A DNA stretch of 64,000 bases from Nitratireductor kimnyeongensis (GTDB lineage Bacteria; Pseudomonadota; Alphaproteobacteria; Rhizobiales; Rhizobiaceae). The stretch spans positions 3,726,144-3,790,143 of the forward strand of contig NZ_CP078143.1 in assembly GCF_019891395.1 (NCBI RefSeq). The letters are read 5' to 3'. The notes beneath the pieces are model-generated. The model was not told the DNA's origin. It saw nothing but the letters and a program-made list of their open reading frames with translations, and did no database searches. Shown here one piece after another: positions 57,201-64,000 of the stretch. Position numbers and translations under genes: made by a program. Positions within the stretch are counted from its first letter, which is position 1; the number at the start of each line of letters is the position of its first letter.

Positions 57201-58382
57201 CATCGCTTCCGCCGTCTCAAGCGTCGGCGGCTCGCCCGGACGCATAACACGGTAGATGTCGAACAGCGCATCCTGACGCGACTCGTTCTTGTCGGCAGCC
57301 AGCGTGTTGCGGATATAGCCACCCACATTGACATGATCGATGTCGAGGAAATGCACTTCGGTCGCACCCGTCTCGAGCAGAACCTTCAGCGTCTTCTCGT
57401 CGATCTCGTCACCGGCTTCGAGGAAGATCTCGCCCGTTTCCGGGTTGACGATGTCCTCGGCAAGATAGTTGCCCAGCAGATCGTCTTCGGTTGCGCGGAT
57501 GGCCTTCAGGCCCTTCTCGGCAAGCTGCTTCGCCTGACGTGCCGTGATCTTCTTGCCTGTCTCGACAACAACTTCACCGCTGTCAGCGTCGATGAGGTCG
57601 GTCGTCGCCTTCAGCCCCTTGAAGCGCTCGACCGTGTAAGGCACACGCCAGTTTTCACCGTCGCGCACATAGGTGAGCTGATCGTAGAAGGTGGACAGGA
57701 TCTCCTCGGCATCCATGCCGAGCGCCATCAAAAGCGACGTCGCAGGCAGTTTGCGGCGGCGGTCGATGCGCGCATGGACAATGTCCTTGGCATCGAACTC
57801 GATGTCGAGCCAAGAGCCGCGATAAGGGATGACGCGTGCGGCAAACAGGAGCTTGCCGGAGGAATGCGACTTGCCCTTGTCGTGATCGAAAAAGACGCCC
57901 GGCGAACGGTGCATCTGCGAAACGATGACACGCTCGGTTCCGTTGACGATAAAGGTGCCGTTGGACGTCATGAGCGGCATGTCGCCCATATAGACGTCCT
58001 GCTCCTTGATGTCCTTGATCGACTTGGCGCCGGTGTCCTCATCGACGTCAAAGACGATCAGGCGCAGCGTGACCTTGAGCGGCGCAGCGAAGGTCAGATC
58101 GCGCTGCCGGCACTCGTCCACGTCAAATTTCGGATCCTCGAACTCGTATTTCACGAATTCCAGCATCGCCGTCCCGGCGAAGTCCGAAATCGGAAACACC
58201 GATTTGAACACCGCCTGCAGTCCCTCGTCAGGACGCCCGCCCTGGGGCTCCTCGACCATCAGGAACTGGTCATAGGATGCCTTCTGAACCTCGATGAGGT
58301 TCGGCATCTCCGCAACTTCCGGAATCTTTCCGAAGAACTTGCGTACCCGCCTGCGACCATTAAACGTTTGGGTCTCGGCCAT
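54243..58382 (-). CDS. rpoB: RNA polymerase beta subunit
   Basis: 1379 residues from ATG 58382 ([20 protein letters not shown] is the family start; the frame extends 20 codons upstream without similarity). Rifampicin region [30 protein letters not shown] has wild-type residues. The C-terminal [27 protein letters not shown] is intact. Confidence 0.99.
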   Translation of the reverse strand: MAETQTFNGRRRVRKFFGKIPEVAEMPNLIEVQKASYDQFLMVEEPQGGRPDEGLQAVFKSVFPISDFAGTAMLEFVKYEFEDPKFDVDECRQRDLTFAAPLKVTLRLIVFDVDEDTGAKSIKDIKEQDVYMGDMPLMTSNGTFIVNGTERVIVSQMHRSPGVFFDHDKGKSHSSGKLLFAARVIPYRGSWLDIEFDAKDIVHARIDRRRKLPATSLLMALGMDAEEILSTFYDQLTYVRDGENWRVPYTVERFKGLKATTDLIDADSGEVVVETGKKITARQAKQLAEKGLKAIRATEDDLLGNYLAEDIVNPETGEIFLEAGDEIDEKTLKVLLETGATEVHFLDIDHVNVGGYIRNTLAADKNESRQDALFDIYRVMRPGEPPTLETAEAMFHSLFFDAERYDLSAVGRVKMNMRLELDAEDTVRVLRKEDIVAVVKTLVELRDGKGEIDDIDNLGNRRVRSVGELMENQYRVGLLRMERAIKERMSSIEIDTVMPQDLINAKPAAAAVREFFGSSQLSQFMDQTNPLSEITHKRRLSALGPGGLTRERAGFEVRDVHPTHYGRICPIETPEGPNIGLINSLATFARVNKYGFIESPYRKIVDGKVTQDVVYLSAMEEAKHYVAQANAVIGEDGAFTDEFVICRHAGEVMMAPRENVDLMDVSPKQLVSVAAALIPFLENDDANRALMGSNMQRQAVPLVRAEAPFVGTGMEPIVARDSGAAIAARRTGIVDQVDATRIVIRATEDVDASRSGVDIYRLMKFQRSNQNTCVNQRPLVRVGDLINKGDIIADGPSTDLGDLALGRNVLVAFMPWNGYNYEDSILLSERIVRDDVFTSIHIEEFEVMARDTKLGPEEITRDIPNVSEEALKNLDEAGITYIGAEVQPGDILVGKITPKGESPMTPEEKLLRAIFGEKASDVRDTSMRMPPGTYGTVVEVRVFNRHGVEKDERAMAIEREEIERLAKDRDDEQSILDRNVYARLAEMLEGKSAIAGPKGFKKGTTLSADVLDEYPRSQWWQFAVEDEKLQEALEAMRGQYDESKKALEQRFMDKVEKVQRGDEMPPGVMKMVKVFVAVKRKMQPGDKMAGRHGNKGVVSRIVPVEDMPFLEDGQHVDIVLNPLGVPSRMNVGQILETHLGWACAGMGQQIGDLIDSYKESGDIKPLRQTIEAVIPDNDRNEPVRQYDDDSIIRLGEQMRRGVSIATPVFDGAHEADVNIMLEQAGMQTSGQVTLYDGRTGEPFDRQVTVGYIYMLKLHHLVDDKIHARSIGPYSLVTQQPLGGKAQFGGQRFGEMEVWALEAYGAAYTLQEMLTVKSDDVAGRTKVYEAIVRGDDTFEAGIPESFNVLVKEMRSLGLNVELENSRIDAADTDQLPDAAE

Positions 58383-58519
58383 CGTCGCTCCTTGCCCTGC
58401 CTGGCTTGCATGCACCACGTGAACCGCCATCCCGGCGGTCAATCCAAACGGATAAAAACCCGTTTCCTGAAAGCCGCTTGCGGCCCACAGGAAAGAGGTT
58501 TGGATTCCGTCTTCAGTGT

Positions 58520-58556
58520 TCCGGCCCGCGCAGATCGAATATCCACGCGGGCCGGA
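58520..58556 (-). other. Stem-loop between rplL and rpoB
   Basis: TCCGGCCCGCG (58520-58530) and CGCGGGCCGGA (58546-58556), perfect 11-bp stem with a 15-base loop, immediately after rplL. In E. coli this gap has an attenuator and RNase III site that lowers rpoBC relative to rplJL; a similar role is plausible. No T-run. Confidence 0.65.
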
Positions 58557-58563
58557 CGCCGAA

Positions 58564-58941
58564 TTACTTCAGCTCAACCTTGGCGCCTGCGCCTTCGAGC
58601 TGCTCTTTGATCTTCTCGGCTTCGTCCTTGGACACGCCTTCCTTGATCGCCTTCGGAGCGGACTCAACGAGGTCCTTGGCTTCCTTCAGGCCGAGACCCG
58701 TGATGCCGCGAACTTCCTTGATGACGTTGATCTTCTGGGCGCCTGCGTCGGTGAGAACGACGTCAAATTCGGTCTTCTCTTCAGCAGCTTCGCCACCGGC
58801 AGCACCGCCTGCAGCAGCGGCAACAGCCACCGGAGCAGCAGCGGAGACGCCCCACTTCTCTTCAAGCATCTTCGAAAGCTCAGCCGCCTCAAGGACGGTC
58901 AGGTTCGAAAGGTCTTCAACGATCTTAGCAAGATCAGCCAT
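58564..58941 (-). CDS. rplL: Ribosomal protein L7/L12
   Basis: 125 residues; acidic stalk protein. N-terminal dimer helix, Ala-rich hinge, and C-terminal [39 protein letters not shown] that binds elongation factors. Confidence 0.98.
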   Translation of the reverse strand: MADLAKIVEDLSNLTVLEAAELSKMLEEKWGVSAAAPVAVAAAAGGAAGGEAAEEKTEFDVVLTDAGAQKINVIKEVRGITGLGLKEAKDLVESAPKAIKEGVSKDEAEKIKEQLEGAGAKVELK

Positions 58942-58992
58942 TGTACATTTCCTTTAGTGTTCGAACTGTGTTGTTGGTCTTGAGGACCGGCA

Positions 58993-59511
58993 TCACGCCG
59001 CCTCGTCCTTCTTGGAATAGGCGCCGAAGACGCGCGCGAGCTGACCCGCGGGCGCGTTGACAACCTGTGCAATCCGGGTAGCCGGCGTCGAAATCATGCC
59101 GACCAGCTTCGCCCTGAGCTCGTCCAGCGACGGCAGCGAGGCGAGTGCCTTCACACCGTCGGCGTCGAGCGCGGTCTCACCCATGGCACCGCCGAGAATG
59201 ACAAGCTTGTCATTGCCCTTGGCGAAGTCATTGGCGACCTTGGGAGCGACAACCGGATCGTCCGAGTAGGCAATCAGGGTCTGGCCTTCGAAAAGGGCCT
59301 GAATGCTTTCGGACGGGGTTCCCTGAAGGGCGATTTTGGCGAGACGGTTTTTCGCAACCTTGACTGTGCCACCTGCGCCGCGCATTTTCGAACGAAGATC
59401 GTTCATCTGTGCGACGGTCAGACCGGCATAGTGGGCCACGACGACCGAACCGGTGTTGCTGAACACCTGATTCAGATCCGCGACGAATTCGCGTTTTTCC
59501 GCTCTGTCCAC
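58993..59511 (-). CDS. rplJ: Ribosomal protein L10
   Basis: 172 residues; stalk base that carries L7/L12 and represses its own operon by binding its leader. GTG start at 59511 ([14 protein letters not shown]) with GGAG six bases upstream fits the family. An ATG four codons upstream lacks a ribosome binding site, and longer in-frame extensions run into the leader. Confidence 0.95.
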   Translation of the reverse strand: MDRAEKREFVADLNQVFSNTGSVVVAHYAGLTVAQMNDLRSKMRGAGGTVKVAKNRLAKIALQGTPSESIQALFEGQTLIAYSDDPVVAPKVANDFAKGNDKLVILGGAMGETALDADGVKALASLPSLDELRAKLVGMISTPATRIAQVVNAPAGQLARVFGAYSKKDEAA

Positions 59512-59854
59512 TGCCTTCTCCATTTGACGGAAAGTCCCGAGAGACACATCCGCCGGTTTGCCTTTTGCCGCAGGGCATCCGCAAACTCGGATCACCCAAG
59601 CGACGCTCGAGGATCCTGTCCCCTTTCGCCAACCGGAATTCCGGCATCGGACAAAAGGCCAACACGGTTCGAACCTTCAAACGGGGCAAGCCCCGGTCTC
59701 CGGTCCCACCCGTCTCATGCAGACCCCGAAAAGGGATTAAGGCGAACCGCCTGCAATCTCGGACAGGATGTTCCGGAAGTTTCCTTCCGGCTTCCACACC
59801 CAAGGGTGCGGAAAGTCGTGAGGGAGGCGCCAAAGCGCCTCCCCAATTCAAAAA
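59512..59854 (-). promoter_or_regulatory. L10 leader (rplA-rplJ gap)
   Basis: 343-bp gap without a gene. It holds several perfect hairpins: 59822-59843 (9-bp GGGAGGCGC stem), 59773-59790 (CCGGAAG / CTTCCGG), 59682-59695 (CGGGGC / GCCCCG), and the palindromes at 59666-59675 and 59633-59644. The position and multi-stem nature match the autoregulatory L10 leader known in many bacteria. The first stem could also end part of the rplKA transcripts. Confidence 0.65.
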
Positions 59855-60559
59855 TCAGGACGCAGCCGAGAGGCTCGCCAAGTCGATACGCAGGCCAGGC
59901 CCCATGGTCGAGGTGATGGCAACCTTCTTGAGGTAGTTACCCTTGGCACCAGCCGGCTTTGCCTTGATCACGGCATCCGCAAATGCGCGCACATTCTCGG
60001 CGATCGCCTTGGCGTCGAAGGACGCCTTGCCAACGCCAGCATGCACGATACCGGCCTTCTCGACGCGGAACTCGACAGCGCCGCCCTTGGAAGCCTTGAC
60101 CGCAGCGGTCACGTCAGCGGTCACCGTACCGACCTTCGGGTTCGGCATCAGACCACGGGGGCCCAAAACTTTACCGAGACGGCCGACCAGCGGCATCATG
60201 TCAGGCGTCGCAATGCAGCGATCAAAATCGATCTCGCCCTTCTGGACGGTCTCGACCAGATCCTCGGCACCCACGATATCTGCACCCGCAGCCTTCGCCT
60301 CGTCAGCCTTGTCGCCCTTGGCGAACACGGCTACGCGGACCGTACGGCCCGTGCCATTCGGCAGGTTGACAACGCCACGAACCATCTGGTCCGCATGGCG
60401 CGGATCGACGCCCAGATTCATCGCGATCTCGATGGTCTCATCGAACTTGGCAGTCGCGCGGTCCTTCAGGAGCGCTACGGCCTCATCGAGAGCGTATTCC
60501 TTGTCGCGGTCAATGCCTTCACGCGCCTTTGCAATGCGCTTGGAAAGTTTCGTCGCCAT
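59855..60559 (-). CDS. rplA: Ribosomal protein L1
   Basis: 234 residues; L1 stalk protein. [32 protein letters not shown] and [20 protein letters not shown]. Starts 4 bp after rplK. Confidence 0.98.
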   Translation of the reverse strand: MATKLSKRIAKAREGIDRDKEYALDEAVALLKDRATAKFDETIEIAMNLGVDPRHADQMVRGVVNLPNGTGRTVRVAVFAKGDKADEAKAAGADIVGAEDLVETVQKGEIDFDRCIATPDMMPLVGRLGKVLGPRGLMPNPKVGTVTADVTAAVKASKGGAVEFRVEKAGIVHAGVGKASFDAKAIAENVRAFADAVIKAKPAGAKGNYLKKVAITSTMGPGLRIDLASLSAAS

Positions 60560-60563
60560 CTCG

Positions 60564-60992
60564 TCAGCCCTCCACTTCCAGGCCCATGGACCGCGCGGAA
60601 CCCTCGACCATCCGCATCGCTGCGTCGACGTCGGTCGCGTTCAGGTCCTTCATCTTGGCTTCAGCGATCTCACGCACCTTGTCGCGCGAAATCTTGCCTG
60701 CAACCACCTTACCGGGCTCCTTGGAGCCGGACTTCAGGTTGATCGCCTTCTTGAGGAAGTAGCTCACCGGCGGCGTCTTCATCGTGAAGGTGAAAGACTT
60801 GTCCTGGTAGTAGGTCACGACGACCGGGATCGGCGAACCCTTCTCCATCTCCTGGGTCTGCGCATTAAATGCCTTGCAGAACTCCATGATGTTGATGCCA
60901 CGCTGACCAAGCGCAGGACCGATCGGGGGTGACGGTGTCGCCGAACCCGCGGGAACCTGAAGCTTGAGCAGGCCTGCAACTTTCTTAGCCAT
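60564..60992 (-). CDS. rplK: Ribosomal protein L11
   Basis: 142 residues; GTPase-associated centre. [38 protein letters not shown] is diagnostic. First of the rplKAJL genes, 136 bp after nusG. Confidence 0.98.
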   Translation of the reverse strand: MAKKVAGLLKLQVPAGSATPSPPIGPALGQRGINIMEFCKAFNAQTQEMEKGSPIPVVVTYYQDKSFTFTMKTPPVSYFLKKAINLKSGSKEPGKVVAGKISRDKVREIAEAKMKDLNATDVDAAMRMVEGSARSMGLEVEG

Positions 60993-61128
60993 ATCTCATC
61001 TGCCTTGTCGTTTACACCGGACACCCGAAAACGGGCGCGCCGGCACTGCAGTTTGGTGGTCCGGAAAACAGCAGCCGGCTAAGCCGCCCTTCCCTTCCAC
61101 CGACGAAGCCCATTCAAGGGCAACACGG

Positions 61129-61656
61129 TCAGCCCTTTTCGACCTGACCGAATTCCAGATCGACGGGCACGGCCCGTCCGAAAATCGAAACCTCGACCTT
61201 GAGTCGCGAACGCTCTTCATCCACTTCCTGAACGGAGCCGTTGAAGGAAGCGAACGGCCCGTCTGCAACGCGCACCTGCTCACCGATCTCGAAGGTAACC
61301 GAAGGCTTGGGACGCTCAACACCTTCCTGAACCTGGGTCAAGATGCGATCGGCCTCAGCCTCGGTGATCGGCACAGGCTTGGAGTCGCCCAGGAAACCGG
61401 TGACCTTCGGCGTATTCTTGATCATTGAGAAGACGGCATCGGTCAGCTGCGCCTTGACGAGAACATAGCCGGGGAAGAACTTGCGCTCGGCGTCTACCTT
61501 GCGGCCACGGCGCACTTCCACCACTTTCTCAGTCGGGACCACGACCTGCTCGATCTTGCCGGTCAACCCTTTCTGGCGCGCCTGCTCCTCAATGGATTCG
61601 GCAACCTTCTTCTCAAAATTCGAATAGGCGTGGACGATGTACCAACGCGCAGTCAT
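61129..61656 (-). CDS. nusG: Transcription antitermination/elongation factor NusG
   Basis: 175 residues: NGN domain (RWYIVHAYSNFEKKVAESIEE, FPGYVLVKAQLT) and C-terminal KOW domain (GEQVRVADGPFASFNGSVQEVDEERSRLKVEVSIFGRAVPVDLEF). Links RNA polymerase with Rho and with S10. Confidence 0.98.
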   Translation of the reverse strand: MTARWYIVHAYSNFEKKVAESIEEQARQKGLTGKIEQVVVPTEKVVEVRRGRKVDAERKFFPGYVLVKAQLTDAVFSMIKNTPKVTGFLGDSKPVPITEAEADRILTQVQEGVERPKPSVTFEIGEQVRVADGPFASFNGSVQEVDEERSRLKVEVSIFGRAVPVDLEFGQVEKG

Positions 61657-61685
61657 TTCAATCGCACTCCGTCAATCGTCCAGGA

Positions 61686-61889
61686 TCAGGCGCCAATGCC
61701 AAGAATGAGCTCAATGCCATAAGCCATGAGCTGATCGGCGGCAAAAAAGAAAATCGCCGCCAGCGTGGCGAACGCGATGACCATGACCGTAGAGATCAAT
61801 GTCTCACGCCGCGAGGGCCACGTCACTTTCGCGGTTTCGGAACGAACCTGCTGAAGAAACGTGAAAGGATTCGTGGTTTTCGACGCCAT
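61686..61889 (-). CDS. secE: Protein translocase subunit SecE
   Basis: 67 residues, single membrane helix. NPFTFLQQVRSETAKVTWPSRRETLISTVMV is the conserved amphipathic clamp followed by the TM segment. Cotranscribed with nusG, 29 bp apart. Confidence 0.95.
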   Translation of the reverse strand: MASKTTNPFTFLQQVRSETAKVTWPSRRETLISTVMVIAFATLAAIFFFAADQLMAYGIELILGIGA

Positions 61890-62089
61890 ATGCCGCTCTT
61901 GGTTCTGAAGCCTGGCAAGCCAGGTTATTTATTGTTCCCGATCAGATCGGGAGAGATGCTCGAAACAGAAATCCCCGCCCCGAGCCTATGGACAAACATG
62001 GAAATCGAATCGATTCTCATGCTCTACCCATACGACAAAGGCGCGTAAAGCCGCTTTCCCGGCTCCACGCACCGCGTGTCTGTTCAATC

Positions 62090-62118
62090 TACATAGAACC
62101 GAAGTCCGATTCTTGCAA
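62090..62118 (-). promoter_or_regulatory. Candidate promoter for secE-nusG
   Basis: On the minus strand TTGCAA (62118-62113), 17-bp spacer and TATGTA (62095-62090). Moderate match to sigma-70 boxes with correct spacing; 68 bp after tRNA-Trp and about 200 bp upstream of secE. The rest of the 297-bp tRNA-secE gap shows only short inverted repeats near 61908-61921 and 61946-61960. Confidence 0.4.
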
Positions 62119-62186
62119 GCCCCCACGCGAGATTGTGGCTGCAATCTGCCGGTAGGCACTCTGATCCGGATCCTGATACTATGTTC

Positions 62187-62262
<76 letters not shown>

Positions 62263-62330
62263 ATCGGCGCCCTTATTGCCCAAACGCATTTTCAGTTCAA
62301 GAAGTAGTTTGCCTTCATTCGCCGAAAACC

Positions 62331-62603
62331 TCACTTTTTTCGCGGACTTTTCAACGCGCAGCTTTTGTTTGCTCCCGTGCCTGGGGCGTTTTCAAAGATA
62401 CAGCGTTTTTCAGGCGGCGTGCCGCATTTGCGGTGGAGGTTTTTGAAACTGACGCACTTCCCATCCGGCGCGCGATATCCGGGACCGCCCTTGCAGCCGC
62501 ACCCTTTGCACGGCGGACGTTCGGGACAGTTTCGCGCCACCGAGGCCTGAGGCATCCCCGCAATCACGAAAACGATCAACAGGCCAAGAAGCACTCTCGC
62601 CAT
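62331..62603 (-). CDS. Small secreted cysteine-rich protein
   Basis: 90 residues with a signal peptide (MARVLLGLLIVFVIAGMPQASVA). The mature part has eight cysteines (NC, PPCKGCGC, GKC, RKC, KRC, SC) and a basic C-terminus; a central GGPGYRAPDGKCVSFKNLHRKCG motif. Probably disulphide-rich and periplasmic or secreted. Family not recognised. Lies between tuf copy 2 and tRNA-Trp, same direction as both. Confidence 0.65.
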   Translation of the reverse strand: MARVLLGLLIVFVIAGMPQASVARNCPERPPCKGCGCKGGPGYRAPDGKCVSFKNLHRKCGTPPEKRCIFENAPGTGANKSCALKSPRKK

Positions 62604-62640
62604 TGTCCCTCACCCTTCAGTCCCCTCACCCTTCAGGCAC

Positions 62641-62670
62641 AAAAAACGGGGCGCTGTATCCAGCGCCCCG
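62641..62670 (-). terminator. Rho-independent terminator after tuf copy 2
   Basis: CGGGGCGCTG (62647-62656) pairs perfectly with CAGCGCCCCG (62661-62670), TATC/GATA loop, followed on the minus strand by six T. It lies after the tuf 3' remnant and before the small cysteine-rich gene. Confidence 0.9.
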
Positions 62671-62721
62671 CCTGAAAATCATAGGTGTCGCCATCGTCAT
62701 TTGTGACAATGGCTTCTGCCT

Positions 62722-62757
62722 GATCACTCCGTGATCGATGCGACGATGCCGGCACCG
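62722..62757 (-). repeat. 36-bp remnant of a tuf 3' end
   Basis: Matches the last coding bases and stop of tuf copy 2 (62823-62858) at 35 of 36 positions; the only mismatch is at 62730 (C for A). On the minus strand it reads [10 protein letters not shown] and a stop. The two repeats are 101 bp apart and in the same orientation. Looks like a leftover of a tandem duplication or of recombination between tuf genes. Confidence 0.8.
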
Positions 62758-62824
62758 GGCCAAAACGCGCTCGCGCCCGTTTTGGTATTGGCTGCGTCGG
62801 TCGCTTTCGGCAACGCCGCTTCGA

Positions 62825-64000
62825 TCACTCAGTGATCGATGCGACGATGCCGGCACCGACGGTGCGGCCGCCTTCACGGATAGCGAAGCGCAGCTTCTCT
62901 TCCATGGCGATCGGCACGATCAGCTCGACGTCGACCGTCACATTGTCGCCCGGCATCACCATTTCCGTGCCTTCGGGAAGCGAAACAACGCCCGTCACAT
63001 CCGTCGTGCGGAAGTAGAACTGCGGACGGTAGTTCGTGAAGAACGGCGTATGACGGCCGCCCTCTTCCTTCGTCAGGATGTAGGCTTCTGCCTTGAACTT
63101 CGTGTGCGGCGTCACCGAACCCGGCTTGCAAAGAACCTGGCCGCGCTCAACGCCCTCACGGTCAACGCCGCGGATCAGCGCACCGATGTTGTCGCCAGCC
63201 TGGCCCTGATCGAGCAGCTTGCGGAACATCTCCACGCCGGTAACCGTCGTCTTCGTCGTGTCCTTGATGCCGACGATCTCGACTTCCTCACCGACCTTGA
63301 TGATGCCGCGCTCAACGCGACCCGTCACAACCGTACCGCGGCCCGAAATCGAGAACACATCCTCGATCGGCATCAGGAACGGCTGGTCAACCGGACGCTC
63401 CGGCGTCGGGATGTAGGCGTCAACCTCGGCCATCAGCTTGCGGATCGCGTCTTCACCGATCTCCTTGTTGGAGTCTTCAAGAGCTGCGAGTGCAGAACCC
63501 TTGACGATCGGAATGTCGTCGCCCGGGAAGTCGTAGGACGACAGAAGCTCGCGAACCTCAAGCTCGACCAGCTCAAGAAGCTCTTCGTCGTCGACCTGGT
63601 CCACCTTGTTCAGGAACACCACGATCGCCGGAACGCCAACCTGACGGGCAAGCAGAATGTGCTCGCGCGTCTGAGGCATCGGGCCGTCAGCGGCCGAGCA
63701 AACCAGGATCGCGCCGTCCATCTGAGCAGCGCCCGTGATCATGTTCTTCACATAGTCGGCGTGGCCGGGGCAGTCGACGTGAGCATAGTGACGCGCATCC
63801 GTCTCATACTCGACATGCGCCGTCGAAATGGTGATGCCGCGCGCCTTCTCTTCAGGAGCGCCATCAATCTGGTCATAGGCGCGGAACTCGCCGAAATACT
63901 TCGTGATCGCTGCCGTCAATGACGTCTTGCCGTGGTCAACGTGACCAATCGTGCCGATGTTCACATGCGGCTTCGTACGCTCAAATTTACCTTTGGCCAT
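62825..64000 (-). CDS. tuf: Elongation factor Tu, copy 2
   Basis: 391 residues, identical to copy 1 in protein. Same GTPase motifs. Stop is TGA instead of TAA. The ATG is the last codon of the window (64000), so its promoter is not visible. The tufB-trnW-secE-nusG order is the ancestral proteobacterial one. Confidence 0.99.
   Translation of the reverse strand: MAKGKFERTKPHVNIGTIGHVDHGKTSLTAAITKYFGEFRAYDQIDGAPEEKARGITISTAHVEYETDARHYAHVDCPGHADYVKNMITGAAQMDGAILVCSAADGPMPQTREHILLARQVGVPAIVVFLNKVDQVDDEELLELVELEVRELLSSYDFPGDDIPIVKGSALAALEDSNKEIGEDAIRKLMAEVDAYIPTPERPVDQPFLMPIEDVFSISGRGTVVTGRVERGIIKVGEEVEIVGIKDTTKTTVTGVEMFRKLLDQGQAGDNIGALIRGVDREGVERGQVLCKPGSVTPHTKFKAEAYILTKEEGGRHTPFFTNYRPQFYFRTTDVTGVVSLPEGTEMVMPGDNVTVDVELIVPIAMEEKLRFAIREGGRTVGAGIVASITE

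Overview
The window is ordinary chromosome of an alphaproteobacterium, most likely of the order Hyphomicrobiales (Rhizobiales; Rhizobiaceae/Phyllobacteriaceae-like). This rests on four things: the rhizobial glpR-glpD-glpS-glpT glycerol uptake layout, the order gyrA-coaD-PPIase-PPIase-queA-tgt, the alphaproteobacterial GAAC-N7-GAAC SOS box in front of lexA, and an uninterrupted tufB-trnW-secE-nusG-rplKAJL-rpoBC-rpsLG-fusA-tufA-S10-spc-alpha cluster. No prophage, insertion sequence or CRISPR array was seen. Almost all base pairs are accounted for, and most genes from 26 kb onward lie on the minus strand.

Layout. 1-4.5 kb: glycerol / glycerol-3-phosphate block (DeoR repressor, GlpD dehydrogenase, two ABC ATPases, the second cut by the window edge). 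4.7-5.1 kb: a small exported DUF4864 protein. 5.2-9.1 kb: the four-gene Anbu cassette (circularly permuted ATP-grasp, alpha-E protein, transglutaminase, proteasome-like Anbu peptidase), a widespread but functionally unsolved system and the most interesting locus here. 9.2-16.3 kb: queuosine genes tgt and queA, two adjacent cyclophilins, coaD, a 44-residue membrane protein and gyrA. 16.5-22.4 kb: marC family, lexA with SOS box, nnr, glnB-glnA behind two tandem sigma-54 promoter candidates, and an unrecognised protein. 22.5-30.3 kb: two-subunit Na+/solute symporter, YggT-like protein, ATP12 chaperone, RluA-type pseudouridine synthase, CrcB, MgsA/RarA and a DegP-type protease.

30.4-64 kb: transcription and translation supercluster. 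Genes on the minus strand run from tuf (copy 2) through tRNA-Trp, secE, nusG, rplKAJL, rpoB and rpoC, then (after a small plus-strand gene and two terminators) rpsL, rpsG, fusA, tuf (copy 1), the S10, spc and alpha operons, and end at a strong terminator after rplQ. Many of the short gaps in this cluster contain perfect stem-loops without a U-tract, which look like RNA processing or stability elements rather than terminators.

Points that stand out: a Tgt enzyme with three of four zinc ligands replaced; a GlpS/GlpT ATPase pair with complementary lost motifs (one lacks the switch His, the other has a degenerate signature); an EF-hand-like loop inside the symporter; a 36-bp remnant of a tuf 3' end just downstream of tuf copy 2; and terminator-like hairpins on both sides of rpsM. 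Starts were chosen from ribosome binding sites and family N-termini; several genes are called shorter than their longest open frame. All functional statements come from reading the sequence and from family knowledge; no database search was run.
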